Positions 18,010 to 26,100 of a stretch of DNA of 45,748 nt are shown piece by piece. The notes below the pieces were generated by a model. That model did not search any database and was not told the origin of the DNA. It worked only from the letters and a program-made list of their open reading frames with translations. The translations under genes and the position numbers were made by a program. This DNA is from an uncultured Roseovarius sp. (GTDB lineage Bacteria; Pseudomonadota; Alphaproteobacteria; Rhodobacterales; Rhodobacteraceae). Location of the stretch: positions 1 through 45,748 of the forward strand of contig NZ_CAJXIP010000015.1 in the NCBI RefSeq assembly GCF_913054395.1, written 5' to 3'. How positions within the stretch are numbered: the stretch's first letter is position 1; each line of letters starts with the position of its first letter.

Positions 18010-19008
18010 TCACCGCCATTTCTTCGTCTCGAACGCGCCTTGCGTCTGTTTCTGCCCCTCGGTCAGGGCGACCAGATCGGCCATGTTGGCTTCACGACCG
18101 GCACGGATGTCATCGACTGCTGCCCGGAAAGCCTTGACCACGTTACGGACATAGCTTTTGGACCGCTGCCGCCCCTCGATCTTGAAGGCATGAACCCCCG
18201 CGTCGATCAGCTCGGGCAAAAGCCGCGACAGGTTCAGGCTTATCGGCTCTTCGAAGGCATAATAGCCCTCGGGCCTGTTCGGCGCGGCATACCGGCCTTT
18301 GCAGATCGTGGGATAACCCGCCTTTTCGTCGGGCCCAAAGCGGTCGATGGTAAATTCCCCCAGCCGCGAGGACATCGAGCCATCCTCATGGCGGGCGTAT
18401 TCAACGTCCGAAGCCGGCGAGCACACACCATCCATGTTGGTGGACTGGCCTGTAAGATAGTTGGTCAGACTACAGCGTCCCTCCACCATCAGCCCGTGAT
18501 TGCCAAAAATGAAGGTCTCGATCTCACAGGGGATCTCCGTGCGGATCTGGCGGATCTCGGGGATCGTCAGGATACGCGGCAGCACCACGCGCCTGACGCC
18601 GAAATTCTCACAATAATACCGGATCGCCTCGGGGCTGGAGGCCGCCGCCTGTACCGAGAGATGCAGCCGCACCTGCGGATGGTTGCGCGCGATGTAGTCG
18701 GCAACGCCCATATCTGCGACGATGAACGCATCCACGCCATACCGCGCGCCCAGATCGGCCGCGTGACGCCACAGGTCGACCTTGCCCGCCGGCGGATAGG
18801 TGTTCAGCGCCAACAGCACCTTGGTGCCCTTGGCGTGGGCATAGGCCACTGCCTCGGCAAGTTCATCAGGCGTAAAGTTTAGGCCGGGAAAGTTGCGGGC
18901 GTTGGTCGCATCCTGGAACCCGCAATAGACGGCGTCGGCACCGGCATCCACGGCCGTGCGCAGCGCGGCGGGCGTCCCGGCGGGACAGATCAGTTCAGCA
19001 AGGCTCAT
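18010..19008 (-). CDS. ubiU: UbiU, O2-independent ubiquinone biosynthesis protein (U32 peptidase-like)
   Basis: This 332-residue partner of UbiV has the U32 TIM-barrel pattern: LICPAGTPAALRTAVDAGADAVYCG at the start, FIFGNHGLMVEGRC in the middle and the HAFKIEGRQRS segment late. From memory, E. coli UbiU binds its cluster with Cys169, 176, 193 and 232. Matching residues here are Cys179, Cys196 and Cys236, with nearly identical spacing, but the first position is Gly172 with His171 beside it. Cys161 lies nearby in sequence. Either a different residue supplies the fourth ligand or the cluster differs. It starts 6 bases after ubiT. Confidence 0.92.
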   Translation of the reverse strand: MSLAELICPAGTPAALRTAVDAGADAVYCGFQDATNARNFPGLNFTPDELAEAVAYAHAKGTKVLLALNTYPPAGKVDLWRHAADLGARYGVDAFIVADMGVADYIARNHPQVRLHLSVQAAASSPEAIRYYCENFGVRRVVLPRILTIPEIRQIRTEIPCEIETFIFGNHGLMVEGRCSLTNYLTGQSTNMDGVCSPASDVEYARHEDGSMSSRLGEFTIDRFGPDEKAGYPTICKGRYAAPNRPEGYYAFEEPISLNLSRLLPELIDAGVHAFKIEGRQRSKSYVRNVVKAFRAAVDDIRAGREANMADLVALTEGQKQTQGAFETKKWR

Positions 19009-19014
19009 CTCGGG

Positions 19015-19536
19015 TCAGGTCCTTTTCATGTCGGGGGTATATCCGCGCCGCAAACGGGCCAGAATGGCCCGTCCGGGCGGGCCGAACATCGCAGCCGTCT
19101 CCTCAGCCAGCGAGCCGTCCATATCATCCAGCGCGTTACGCAACCGCACCACTGCCTCAGTGTCGCCCGTGACCTCAAGATCGCGCGAGAAAAAAGCGGC
19201 GTCGCCGTCCTCTTCGGAATCAACCAGTTCCAGCAGCAGCATGAACCGCCCCCGGATCGCTGCGCCCACAACCGGCGCGGCATTGCGGGGTACGGCGCGA
19301 AACACCAGCGCCTGCGGATCGGGGCGCAGATGCAGCGCAAAGGGAAGGTCAACCGGATCAATCAGGAAATCGGTGCCCTGATGTGGGCCAAGGCGGGCGA
19401 AGAGTGACGGATGCCGCGCCGCAATGCGCCGCACGATCCGCGTCAGGATCGGTTGAGCCACACCACAGGCCAGACGCGAGATCATCCCGCTGCCCGGTAG
19501 CGGCATTGGCGACACTGCGGGATCTCCTGTGTTCAT
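19015..19536 (-). CDS. ubiT: UbiT, SCP2-domain accessory factor of O2-independent ubiquinone synthesis
   Basis: UbiT is a lipid-binding SCP2-like protein required with UbiU and UbiV to make ubiquinone without oxygen. This 173-residue protein has the SCP2 core (FLIDPVDLPFALHLRPD, GAAIRGRFMLLLELVDSEEDGDAAFFSRDLEVTGDTEAVVRLRNALDD) over about residues 45-140. The -DGDAAFFSRDLEVTGDTE- stretch is the most characteristic. A weakly hydrophobic N-terminal region precedes it. The start overlaps the cyclo-ligase stop (ATGA, 19533-19536), so it is translationally coupled. Confidence 0.9.
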   Translation of the reverse strand: MNTGDPAVSPMPLPGSGMISRLACGVAQPILTRIVRRIAARHPSLFARLGPHQGTDFLIDPVDLPFALHLRPDPQALVFRAVPRNAAPVVGAAIRGRFMLLLELVDSEEDGDAAFFSRDLEVTGDTEAVVRLRNALDDMDGSLAEETAAMFGPPGRAILARLRRGYTPDMKRT

Positions 19537-20219
19537 GTCAGAGCCGTCCTTTCGGCAGATAAACCATCCTCGGTCACAATCAGGTCGAGCGGGATGTCAT
19601 GCGGTTGCGGATAGATCGTGGTCAGGCGCGCGGCCGTCAGCGCGATACCGATGGTCAGGGGGCGCGGGTCAAGCACGGCCAGCGTGCGATCGAAATATCC
19701 CCCGCCCCAGCCCAGCCGAAAGCACTCACCCTCCCAGCCAAGGCAGGGAGCAAGCGCGACATCGGGTGTCAACTCTGCGGCCTCGCGCGGGGGAACGGGA
19801 ATGTTCCAGTCACCACGCACCATTTTCGTCTCGGGCGTCCAGCGGCGAAAGATCAAAGGGGCGGCGCGGGTTTCGACGACCGGAAGCGCGATGGTGACGC
19901 CTTTATCATGCAGGTCTCTCAGAAGCGGACGCAGATCGGGTTCTCCCTTGATCGGCCAGTACCCGGAAAGGACAGTTCCCTGTCCGATCCCGCGTTGGGT
20001 CAGGACCCGTTCCAGATTTCGCCCGATCCGCTCCGAAACGCTTGCCCGCCCGGCCTGACCCAAGGCCTCTCTCACTCCGGCCAGCCGTAACCGTTCCGCA
20101 CGGCGCCAACGCGCCACGTCGCGTGACTGAACGGAATCAACCGCAAGCGGATCGAAATACGTGGGGTCGACCTCTGCCGCCATGCAGGGCGGCGACGCAT
20201 ATGTGCGGCCCTTGGTCAT
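19533..20219 (-). CDS. 5-formyltetrahydrofolate cyclo-ligase family protein with N-terminal extension
   Basis: Family enzymes use ATP to turn 5-formyl-THF into 5,10-methenyl-THF. This protein has 228 residues. The C-terminal catalytic part shows ESGYWPIKGEPDLRPLL-like (SGYWPIKGEPDL), PVVETRAAPLIFRRW, and the signature LGWGGGYFDRTL near residue 175. The first 40 residues or so (MTKGRTYASPPCMAAEVDPTYFDP) are not part of the usual domain and include a Cys in a Pro-rich motif. It is coupled to ubiT by a 4-base overlap, and its own start overlaps the stop of a 36-codon ORF. Its place in an anaerobic quinone operon suggests that its real role may not be housekeeping folate salvage. Confidence 0.85.
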   Translation of the reverse strand: MTKGRTYASPPCMAAEVDPTYFDPLAVDSVQSRDVARWRRAERLRLAGVREALGQAGRASVSERIGRNLERVLTQRGIGQGTVLSGYWPIKGEPDLRPLLRDLHDKGVTIALPVVETRAAPLIFRRWTPETKMVRGDWNIPVPPREAAELTPDVALAPCLGWEGECFRLGWGGGYFDRTLAVLDPRPLTIGIALTAARLTTIYPQPHDIPLDLIVTEDGLSAERTALT

Positions 20220-20326
20220 GTGGCGGCTTCGAAGTGATCATCATGCCCGGCACGCATCGCCGCAATGGGATGTTCGATCATCGCGCCGGTTTCCTGCGGC
20301 ACCTTAATGGTGGTATCGTCTTTCAT
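20216..20326 (-). CDS. 36-residue ORF resembling part of the RIC/DnrN hemerythrin domain
   Basis: This short frame has a good ribosome site (AAGGA, six bases before ATG 20326), and its stop overlaps the next gene's start (ATGA, 20216-20219). It is therefore placed as the first gene of the operon. The product begins MKDDTTIKVPQETG and continues AMIEHPIAAMRAGHDDHFE. It reads like the segment KKEE-LFP-GAMI-HPI-MR-EHDDH from the C-terminal half of iron-sulfur repair proteins of the YtfE/ScdA/DnrN (RIC) family. The metal-binding Glu positions look altered. An in-frame ATG at 20362 gives 48 residues but lacks a ribosome site. It may be a relic of dnrN or a real micropeptide. The resemblance is my reading, without a search. 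Confidence 0.45.
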   Translation of the reverse strand: MKDDTTIKVPQETGAMIEHPIAAMRAGHDDHFEAAT

Positions 20327-20370
20327 GGCACGTCCTTCATTGATGGTCGGTCCAGCTGGCATGAATTGGC

Positions 20371-20419
20371 ATTTGATTTACCGATTATCCCACTGTAATA
20401 CGCAATGTAAATACCAAAT
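20371..20419. promoter_or_regulatory. Divergent promoter region with imperfect inverted repeat, candidate NsrR operator
   Basis: ATTTGATTTAC (20371-20381) faces GTAAATACCAAAT (20407-20419) as an imperfect inverted repeat across the AT-rich space between the minus-strand operon and the Rrf2/NsrR-type gene. Read on the minus strand, GTATTTACA and GTATTACAG form a near direct repeat spaced by four bases. Rrf2 regulators bind such AT-rich dyads near their own promoters. The placement fits; the identity of the binder is inferred. Confidence 0.45.
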
Positions 20420-20432
20420 CAGGAACGCGACC

Positions 20433-20846
20433 ATGCGCCTCACTTCTTTTACCGATTACGGGCTGCGCGTCTTGATGCGCATGGCCGGCGCCCCGGCACG
20501 CGCCTTTACCGCCGCCGATCTTGCCAGCGAATTTCAGGTGTCACGCAACCATCTGGCCAAGGTCATCTCGGCCCTTTCCGCCGCGGGCCTTCTGGAAACG
20601 CGGCGCGGCGGCGGGGGAGGCGCGATACTGGCCCGCCCGCCCGAGGAAATCCGGCTGGGCGATGTTGTGGCGGTGCTGGAAGCCGATCAGGCGCTGGTGG
20701 AATGCTTTGGCACGGCGGGCAATACCTGCATCCTCACCCCGCGGTGCCAGTTGAAGGCGCGGCTTGCGCATGCCGAAGCCGTCTTTATCGCCGATCTCAA
20801 CCGCAGCACGCTGGCCGATTGCGTCTATCGCCCCGAAAACGTCTGA
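20433..20846 (+). CDS. nsrR: NsrR-type Rrf2 family transcriptional regulator
   Basis: This encodes a 137-residue repressor-type protein. The winged-helix N-terminus (MRLTSFTDYGLRVLMRMAG, then FQVSRNHLAKVISALSAAG) is typical of NsrR. Three cysteines, Cys91, Cys99 and Cys105 (ECFGTAGNTCILTPRC), match the cluster ligands of NsrR, whose [4Fe-4S] centre reacts with nitric oxide. The gap between the first two is seven residues, versus four in E. coli NsrR as I remember it. An in-frame start further upstream exists, but ATG 20433 with AGGAA before it is the family start. It is divergent from the ubiTUV operon, which it may control. Confidence 0.85.
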   Translation: MRLTSFTDYGLRVLMRMAGAPARAFTAADLASEFQVSRNHLAKVISALSAAGLLETRRGGGGGAILARPPEEIRLGDVVAVLEADQALVECFGTAGNTCILTPRCQLKARLAHAEAVFIADLNRSTLADCVYRPENV

Positions 20847-20934
20847 TGCACCGACGCTCCCCGGCCTCGCCGCCGACAGCATCCGCCTGAACGCGCAGGC
20901 AAGCAAACGTGCGCTGCGCCGCTCCGGATTTGCC

Positions 20935-21549
20935 TTAGTCCTGCGCCACAACCCCGCTTGTGCACAATAGCGCCAACTGAACGTCAAACAGCCGCAATCC
21001 TTCCTGCACCAGCGGAAAGGCGCGCGCCCCCAGCGTCCAGCGGATCGCCACGCCCTGCACGAGTGAGGTCAGCAAGATCGCGATATCCTGCGCACTGATG
21101 TCAGCGCGAAGACCGCCCGCCCGCTGCTGATCCCGGATCGCCGCGACAAGGTGAACCTGAAAACTCCCCAGAAGCCCGTGAAACACATCCCGCAACGCCG
21201 GATTATCGACCTGCAACTCGCGCGAGAACAGGATCGAAGGCAGGGCGGGCCTTTCGGCAATCGCGGTCAGTTGCGCCTCGATCAGCGCCTTCAGCCGCGC
21301 CCTTGGGGTCGTGGCCTGCGCCCCGGCGTCGGCCCATGCATCGCGCAGGCGCATGGCGATATCCTCGGCGACGGCCAGCCAGAGCGCACTCTTGGTCGGG
21401 AAGTGCCGAAAGATCGCGGGCTGGCTAAGACCGATCGCACGGGCCACATCAGTGGTACTAAGGCGATCAGGCCCGATCTCATCTGCCAGCCGCAGCACCT
21501 CGGCGACGATCTGCGCCTTGCGATCTTCTGCACTTTGACGGCCGGTCAT
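20935..21549 (-). CDS. TetR/AcrR family transcriptional regulator
   Basis: This 204-residue repressor has an N-terminal helix-turn-helix over about residues 10-55 (VLRLADEIGPDRLSTTDVARAIGLSQPAIFRHFPTKSALW). The variable all-helical ligand domain follows. It is divergent from the RND efflux pair. A perfect 22-base palindrome lies 13 bases upstream of its start and can explain control of both units. This arrangement matches AcrR/TtgR-like control of multidrug efflux; the inducer is unknown. Confidence 0.92.
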   Translation of the reverse strand: MTGRQSAEDRKAQIVAEVLRLADEIGPDRLSTTDVARAIGLSQPAIFRHFPTKSALWLAVAEDIAMRLRDAWADAGAQATTPRARLKALIEAQLTAIAERPALPSILFSRELQVDNPALRDVFHGLLGSFQVHLVAAIRDQQRAGGLRADISAQDIAILLTSLVQGVAIRWTLGARAFPLVQEGLRLFDVQLALLCTSGVVAQD

Positions 21550-21561
21550 GAAACACTCCCT

Positions 21562-21583
21562 TGTTAGTTATAAGTAACTAACA
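21562..21583. promoter_or_regulatory. TetR-type operator: perfect 9-base palindrome arms
   Basis: TGTTAGTTA (21562-21570), spacer TAAG, then TAACTAACA (21575-21583) are exact reverse complements. It lies between the divergent TetR gene (start 21549) and the efflux genes, in the only AT-rich patch of the spacer. It fits the size and symmetry of a TetR-family operator, probably covering both promoters. Confidence 0.8.
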
Positions 21584-21647
21584 TATACTACCAACAACGG
21601 CAACCACCATCGCCCGCCGCGCCGACCCGACCGAAAGGATCCCCGTC

Positions 21648-21806
21648 ATGCCCGCCACGACACGGCTGATCGCGCAGAAATGTCTGTTGAGAGATGCGAT
21701 GCCGCCCCGTTTGTCTTTTCATGCGCTGATGGTCCTAATGGCCGTCAGCAGGACGGTTGCACATTGTGGCGGCGCACTGGTGCGGATGCGCCGGGTCGAG
21801 GATTGA
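21648..21806 (+). CDS. Possible 52-residue leader ORF before the efflux genes
   Basis: An ATG at 21648 follows GAAAGGAT at a good distance. The frame runs 52 codons to a TGA four bases before the adaptor start at 21811. The product has no recognised domain and an ordinary composition with several Met and Arg. It could be a translated leader that couples to the adaptor gene, a remnant, or a chance frame. No homology is claimed. Confidence 0.25.
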   Translation: MPATTRLIAQKCLLRDAMPPRLSFHALMVLMAVSRTVAHCGGALVRMRRVED

Positions 21807-21810
21807 TCCC

Positions 21811-23109
21811 ATGCGTCTCGCACCGCTTCTCGCCCTCCCGCCCATTGCCCTCGGTATCGCTGCGGCGGCCTGGATGATCGCAACCGCGCCCGGCCCCGCG
21901 CAACTTGAGGGCGCGGCGCCCGCCCTGCCCGTCCGGGTCATGCGGGTCACGGCGCAAGATATCCGCCCGACCGCCAGCGCCTGGGGCAACCTGCGGGCGG
22001 CCGACACCTGGGTCGCCGTGGCCGAGGTCCAGGGCGAGGTCATCTGGAGACATCCTGATTTGGAGCCTGGCCGCCTGATTCCGGCCGGGACCAAGGTCCT
22101 GCGGATCGACCCGGCGGATTACGAATTGGCATTGGCGCAGGCCGAGGCCGATCTCGCCGCCCTTGCCGCAGAGGACAGGCAACTGACCACCGAAACCGCC
22201 AATACCACCCGCATTCTGGCACTGGAACGCGACCGGCTGATCCTGGCCGAGGCCGATCTGGCCCGCACCCGCACCCTGACCGAACAGGGAACCGCCCCAC
22301 AGGCCCGCGCCGACGAGGCAGAGCGTGCGACGCTTCTGGCCCGTCGCGTTGTGGCCGAACTGGAAAACGCACTGGCCCTGATCCCGTCGCGCGAGGCGCG
22401 GATTACCGCACAGACCGCGCGCGCGCAGGCCGCCATCGCGCGGGCACGGCGGTCACTTGAGCGGACCACGCTGACAACGCCTTTCGATCTGCGTGTGACC
22501 GAGGTGAATGCCGAACACTTTCAGACCATCGCCCCCGGTCAGGTCGTGATCCGTGCCGATGGTATAGCCACAGCCGAGGTCGTGGCGCATCTGCCTATCG
22601 ACAGGTTTCGCCGCCTCGTTGGCGACCTGCCCGGCGGCATGACCCTTTCGGACATGATGCGCGACATGCCCGCCACACACATCGCCGTGACGCTCAGCCC
22701 CTTGTCTGACCCGGCGCAAGTCTGGCCTGCCAGCGTCAGCCGGATCGAGGGTGCGCTCGATGCGCGCGCCCGCACCGTGCCCGTCGTGGTGACCGTAAAC
22801 GCCCCTTATGCCGACGCAGACCCGCCCCGCCGCCTGCCGCTGGTGCCCAATATGCAGGTGCAGCTTTCCTTCGCGGGTGCCCCCCTGACCGGCGCCATCG
22901 CAATCCCCGAGGCGGCGCTTCATGCCGGGACGGTGCGCCTTGCGGGCGCCGGTGATCTGCTGGAGTTGCGCCCCGTCACCCCGGCCTTTGCACAGGACGG
23001 GCGCGTCGTGCTGAGCGGCGGCCTTGCCCCCGGCGACCGCGTGATCCTTGATGATATCGCCCCCGCGATCCCCGGCATGGCCCTGACCGCCATCGAGGCC
23101 CCGGAATGA
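21811..23109 (+). CDS. RND efflux periplasmic adaptor (HlyD/AcrA family)
   Basis: This 432-residue membrane-fusion protein links an RND pump to an outer-membrane channel. ATG 21811 is chosen over an ATG 54 bases upstream because a signal/anchor follows directly (LAPLLALPPIALGIAAAAWMI) and GAGGA lies at a suitable distance. The lipoyl half (VAEVQGEVIWRHPDLEPGRLIPAGTKVLRID) lies near residues 68-98. A long Ala/Glu/Arg-rich coiled coil spans about 105-225 and a beta-barrel region follows. It overlaps the permease gene by four bases. No outer-membrane factor gene is adjacent. Confidence 0.93.
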   Translation: MRLAPLLALPPIALGIAAAAWMIATAPGPAQLEGAAPALPVRVMRVTAQDIRPTASAWGNLRAADTWVAVAEVQGEVIWRHPDLEPGRLIPAGTKVLRIDPADYELALAQAEADLAALAAEDRQLTTETANTTRILALERDRLILAEADLARTRTLTEQGTAPQARADEAERATLLARRVVAELENALALIPSREARITAQTARAQAAIARARRSLERTTLTTPFDLRVTEVNAEHFQTIAPGQVVIRADGIATAEVVAHLPIDRFRRLVGDLPGGMTLSDMMRDMPATHIAVTLSPLSDPAQVWPASVSRIEGALDARARTVPVVVTVNAPYADADPPRRLPLVPNMQVQLSFAGAPLTGAIAIPEAALHAGTVRLAGAGDLLELRPVTPAFAQDGRVVLSGGLAPGDRVILDDIAPAIPGMALTAIEAPE

Positions 23110-26100
23110 TCCGCTGGTTTACCGGCCACCCGACGGCGGGCAACCTGCTGCTATTGCTGTTCCTTGCCGCCGGTGTCTTTGCCGCCCCGACCCTCTTGCG
23201 CGAGACCTTCCCGGATTTCCGCGCGGTCGAGGCCGAGGTCACGCTGATCTATCGCGGGGCCGCCGCCGAGGATGTCGAAGGCGCGATCTGCGGGCCGCTC
23301 TGGGACGGGGTGCAGGGGGTCGAGGGCCTCGAAACCTTTACCTGCACCGCGCAGACCGGCCACGCCCGTGCCGTGGCAACCATGGCCCCCGGCAACGATG
23401 CGCTGCGCTTTGTGAATTCGCTGCGGACCGAAGTTTCTGCGATTGATACATTTCCCGACAGGGCCGACCCCGCCATCGTGCGCGAATTACACCGGACCGC
23501 GCCCGTAAGCTCCGTCGCCATATCGGGGGATTTGCCGCTGAGCGAACTGGACCGTTACGCCGATGCCTTGTCCGACCGCCTGACCGCGCTGCCGGGCGTG
23601 GCAAAGGTCCTACGCAGCGGGCTGGGCACACGCTCACTCTCGGTCACCGCCACGCGCGCCGTATTGGACAGCCACGGCCTGACCCCGGCGGCACTGGCCG
23701 CCGCCATCGCCGCCCAGAACATCGACCTGCCCACCGGCACGCTGGAAGGACCGGGTGCCGATCTGACCCTGCGATTCACGGCCGAGCGCGACACGGCCAC
23801 GGAGCTCGCCACGATCCCCGTGCTGGTCCTGCCCAATGGCGCGACGCTGACGCTGGGTGACGTGGCCGTGATAGAAGAGCGGTTCGAGCCGCCCTTCGAG
23901 CGCGCCTTCGTGGATGGCACCCCCGCGATCCTGATCGACGTGGCCAAGGCGCTCGACGCGGATGCGCTGCGCGTGCTGGACGGCGTGGCCGCTCTGGTCG
24001 AGGACGAGACCGCGCGCCTGCCCGGAACGATCAGGGTCGAAGTGGTGCAGGACGTGACCTCGATCATCCGCGACCGGCTGTTCATGCTGATCCGGAACGG
24101 CGCGATGGGTCTTGTGCTGGTCGTGGTCGTGATGAGCCTGTTCTTCCGCCCCGGTTTTGCAATCTGGGCCGCGATGGGCCTGCCGGTGGCCTTTGCCGGT
24201 GCTTTCGTCTGGATGGGGCTGACCGGACTCAGCCTGAACATGATAACGCTGGTGGCGCTTCTTATGGCGATCGGGATCGTGATGGACGATTCCATCGTGA
24301 TCGCGGATTCCATCGCGGTGCATACCACCAAGGACGTCAGGGTGGAAAAGGTGGCTGCGGGCGTCGCCGCCGTGGCACCCGGCGTTGTCTCGTCTTTCCT
24401 GACCACGCTGGCCGTGTTCCTGCCGCTGGCCTTTCTGGCGGGCGATCTGGGGGCGGTGCTCGAGGTTCTGCCGGTTGTCCTGGTGGCGGCCCTTGCCGCC
24501 TCGCTGATCGAGGCCTTCTTCATCCTGCCGCACCACCTTGCGCGCGGCTTGAAAGAGGCCGAGCCGTCACGCTTCCACCGCCGCTTTGATGACGCCTTTG
24601 ACGCGCTGCGCGAAGGCGGTGTGGGCCGGCTTGCAGATGCCGCGATCCGCGGGCGCTGGCTGGTCGTGGGGCTGGCGACGGCGGCGCTGATCATCACTCT
24701 GGGCGCGTTGGGCGGCGGTGTCGTCAAACGCGAGGCAATGCCCGAGATCGACGGCGACGTCCTTGAGGCGCGGCTTTTGCTGCCTGCGGGCACGCCCCTG
24801 TCACGCACGAGCGAAGCGGTCGCACAGGTCGAAGCGGCGCTTGACCGGGTAAACGCCCAGCTGACGCCCGAACAGCCCGATGCGCAACCGCTGGTGATCC
24901 GCCGCATGACCCGCATGGGCCGCAACCTTTCGGTTGGCGAGAACGGCGCCCATGTCGCCACTATCGCCGTGGACCTGCTGGGCGCCGAGACCCGCGCCAG
25001 CACGCTGGACGAGATTGTCACCCGCTGGCGCGCGGAAATCGGGCTGCTGCCCGGCGTCACCTCTCTGATCCTGACCGAACCGGGCATCGGCCCACAGGGC
25101 ATCGCCCTGGAGTTGCGCCTGACCCATTCCGACCTTGACACGCTGGAGACGGCGGGCCGGGCCACGTTGGCCGAATTGGAAACCTACGCAGGCGTGCGCA
25201 ACGCGATCCTCGACCTGCGTCCGGGCGCGCCGGAATTGCGGTTGATCCTGTCACCGGGGGCAGAGGCCCTTGGGCTGAGTGCCGCGGACGTCGCGGGACA
25301 GGTGCGCGCGGCTTTCCTTGGCACGCAGCTTGCCGAAATCCGGCGCGGCGACCTGGCGTGGGATCTGGAGGTTCGCCTGTCCGACACCGACCGCGTCGAT
25401 CATGCCGACCTGAGCGACGTCGAGATTGCCCTTCCCGGCGGTGGCACCGTCCCACTGGCCAGCATTGCGACCATCACCGAGGCGCGCGGCTGGGGCAGCA
25501 TCACCCGGCGGAATGGGCTGCGCAACCTGACCGTCTCGGCCGATGTGGATGGCCGGATCGGCAATGCCGACGCGATCACCGCGCGGCTGACCGCGGGCTT
25601 CCTTCCCGATCTCGTCACCGCCACGCCCGGCCTTGACTTTGAGATCGGGGGGCAGGCCGCGAATTCGGCTGAAACCGTCGGCTCGATCCTGCGCGGCTTC
25701 CTGATCGGATTGATCGGCATCTACATCGTCCTCAGCTTCCAGTTCCGCAGCTATGTCGAACCGCTGATCGTCATGCTGACGATTCCGCTCGCCTTTCTAG
25801 GTGTGATCTGGGGTCATGTGCTGATGGGCTACAACATTTCGATGCCGTCACTGGTGGGGGCTGCGTCGCTGGCGGGGATTGTCGTGAACAACGCGATCCT
25901 TCTCATCGGCGTGGTCAACCTGCGCCGCGCCGCAGGTCTTTCGGCCGCAGAGGCCACCGGAGAGGCCGTGCGTGCCCGGTTCCGCCCGATCTTCGTGTCG
26001 GTCTCGACCACCATCATGGGCATGGCGCCGCTGCTGCTGGAAACCTCCACACAGGCGCAAACACTCAAACCGCTGGTGATTGCGATCGTCTTCGGCCTGC

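Noticed and set aside
20375..20389. FNR-like TTGAT half-site upstream of the ubi operon
   Set aside because: The second half, CGATT, does not match ATCAA, so a full site is not supported.
23555..25165. Long open frame of 536 residues antisense to the RND permease
   Set aside because: The plus-strand permease is a complete, motif-rich gene here. The antisense frame is Arg/Ser-rich and low-complexity, as expected of a GC-rich shadow.
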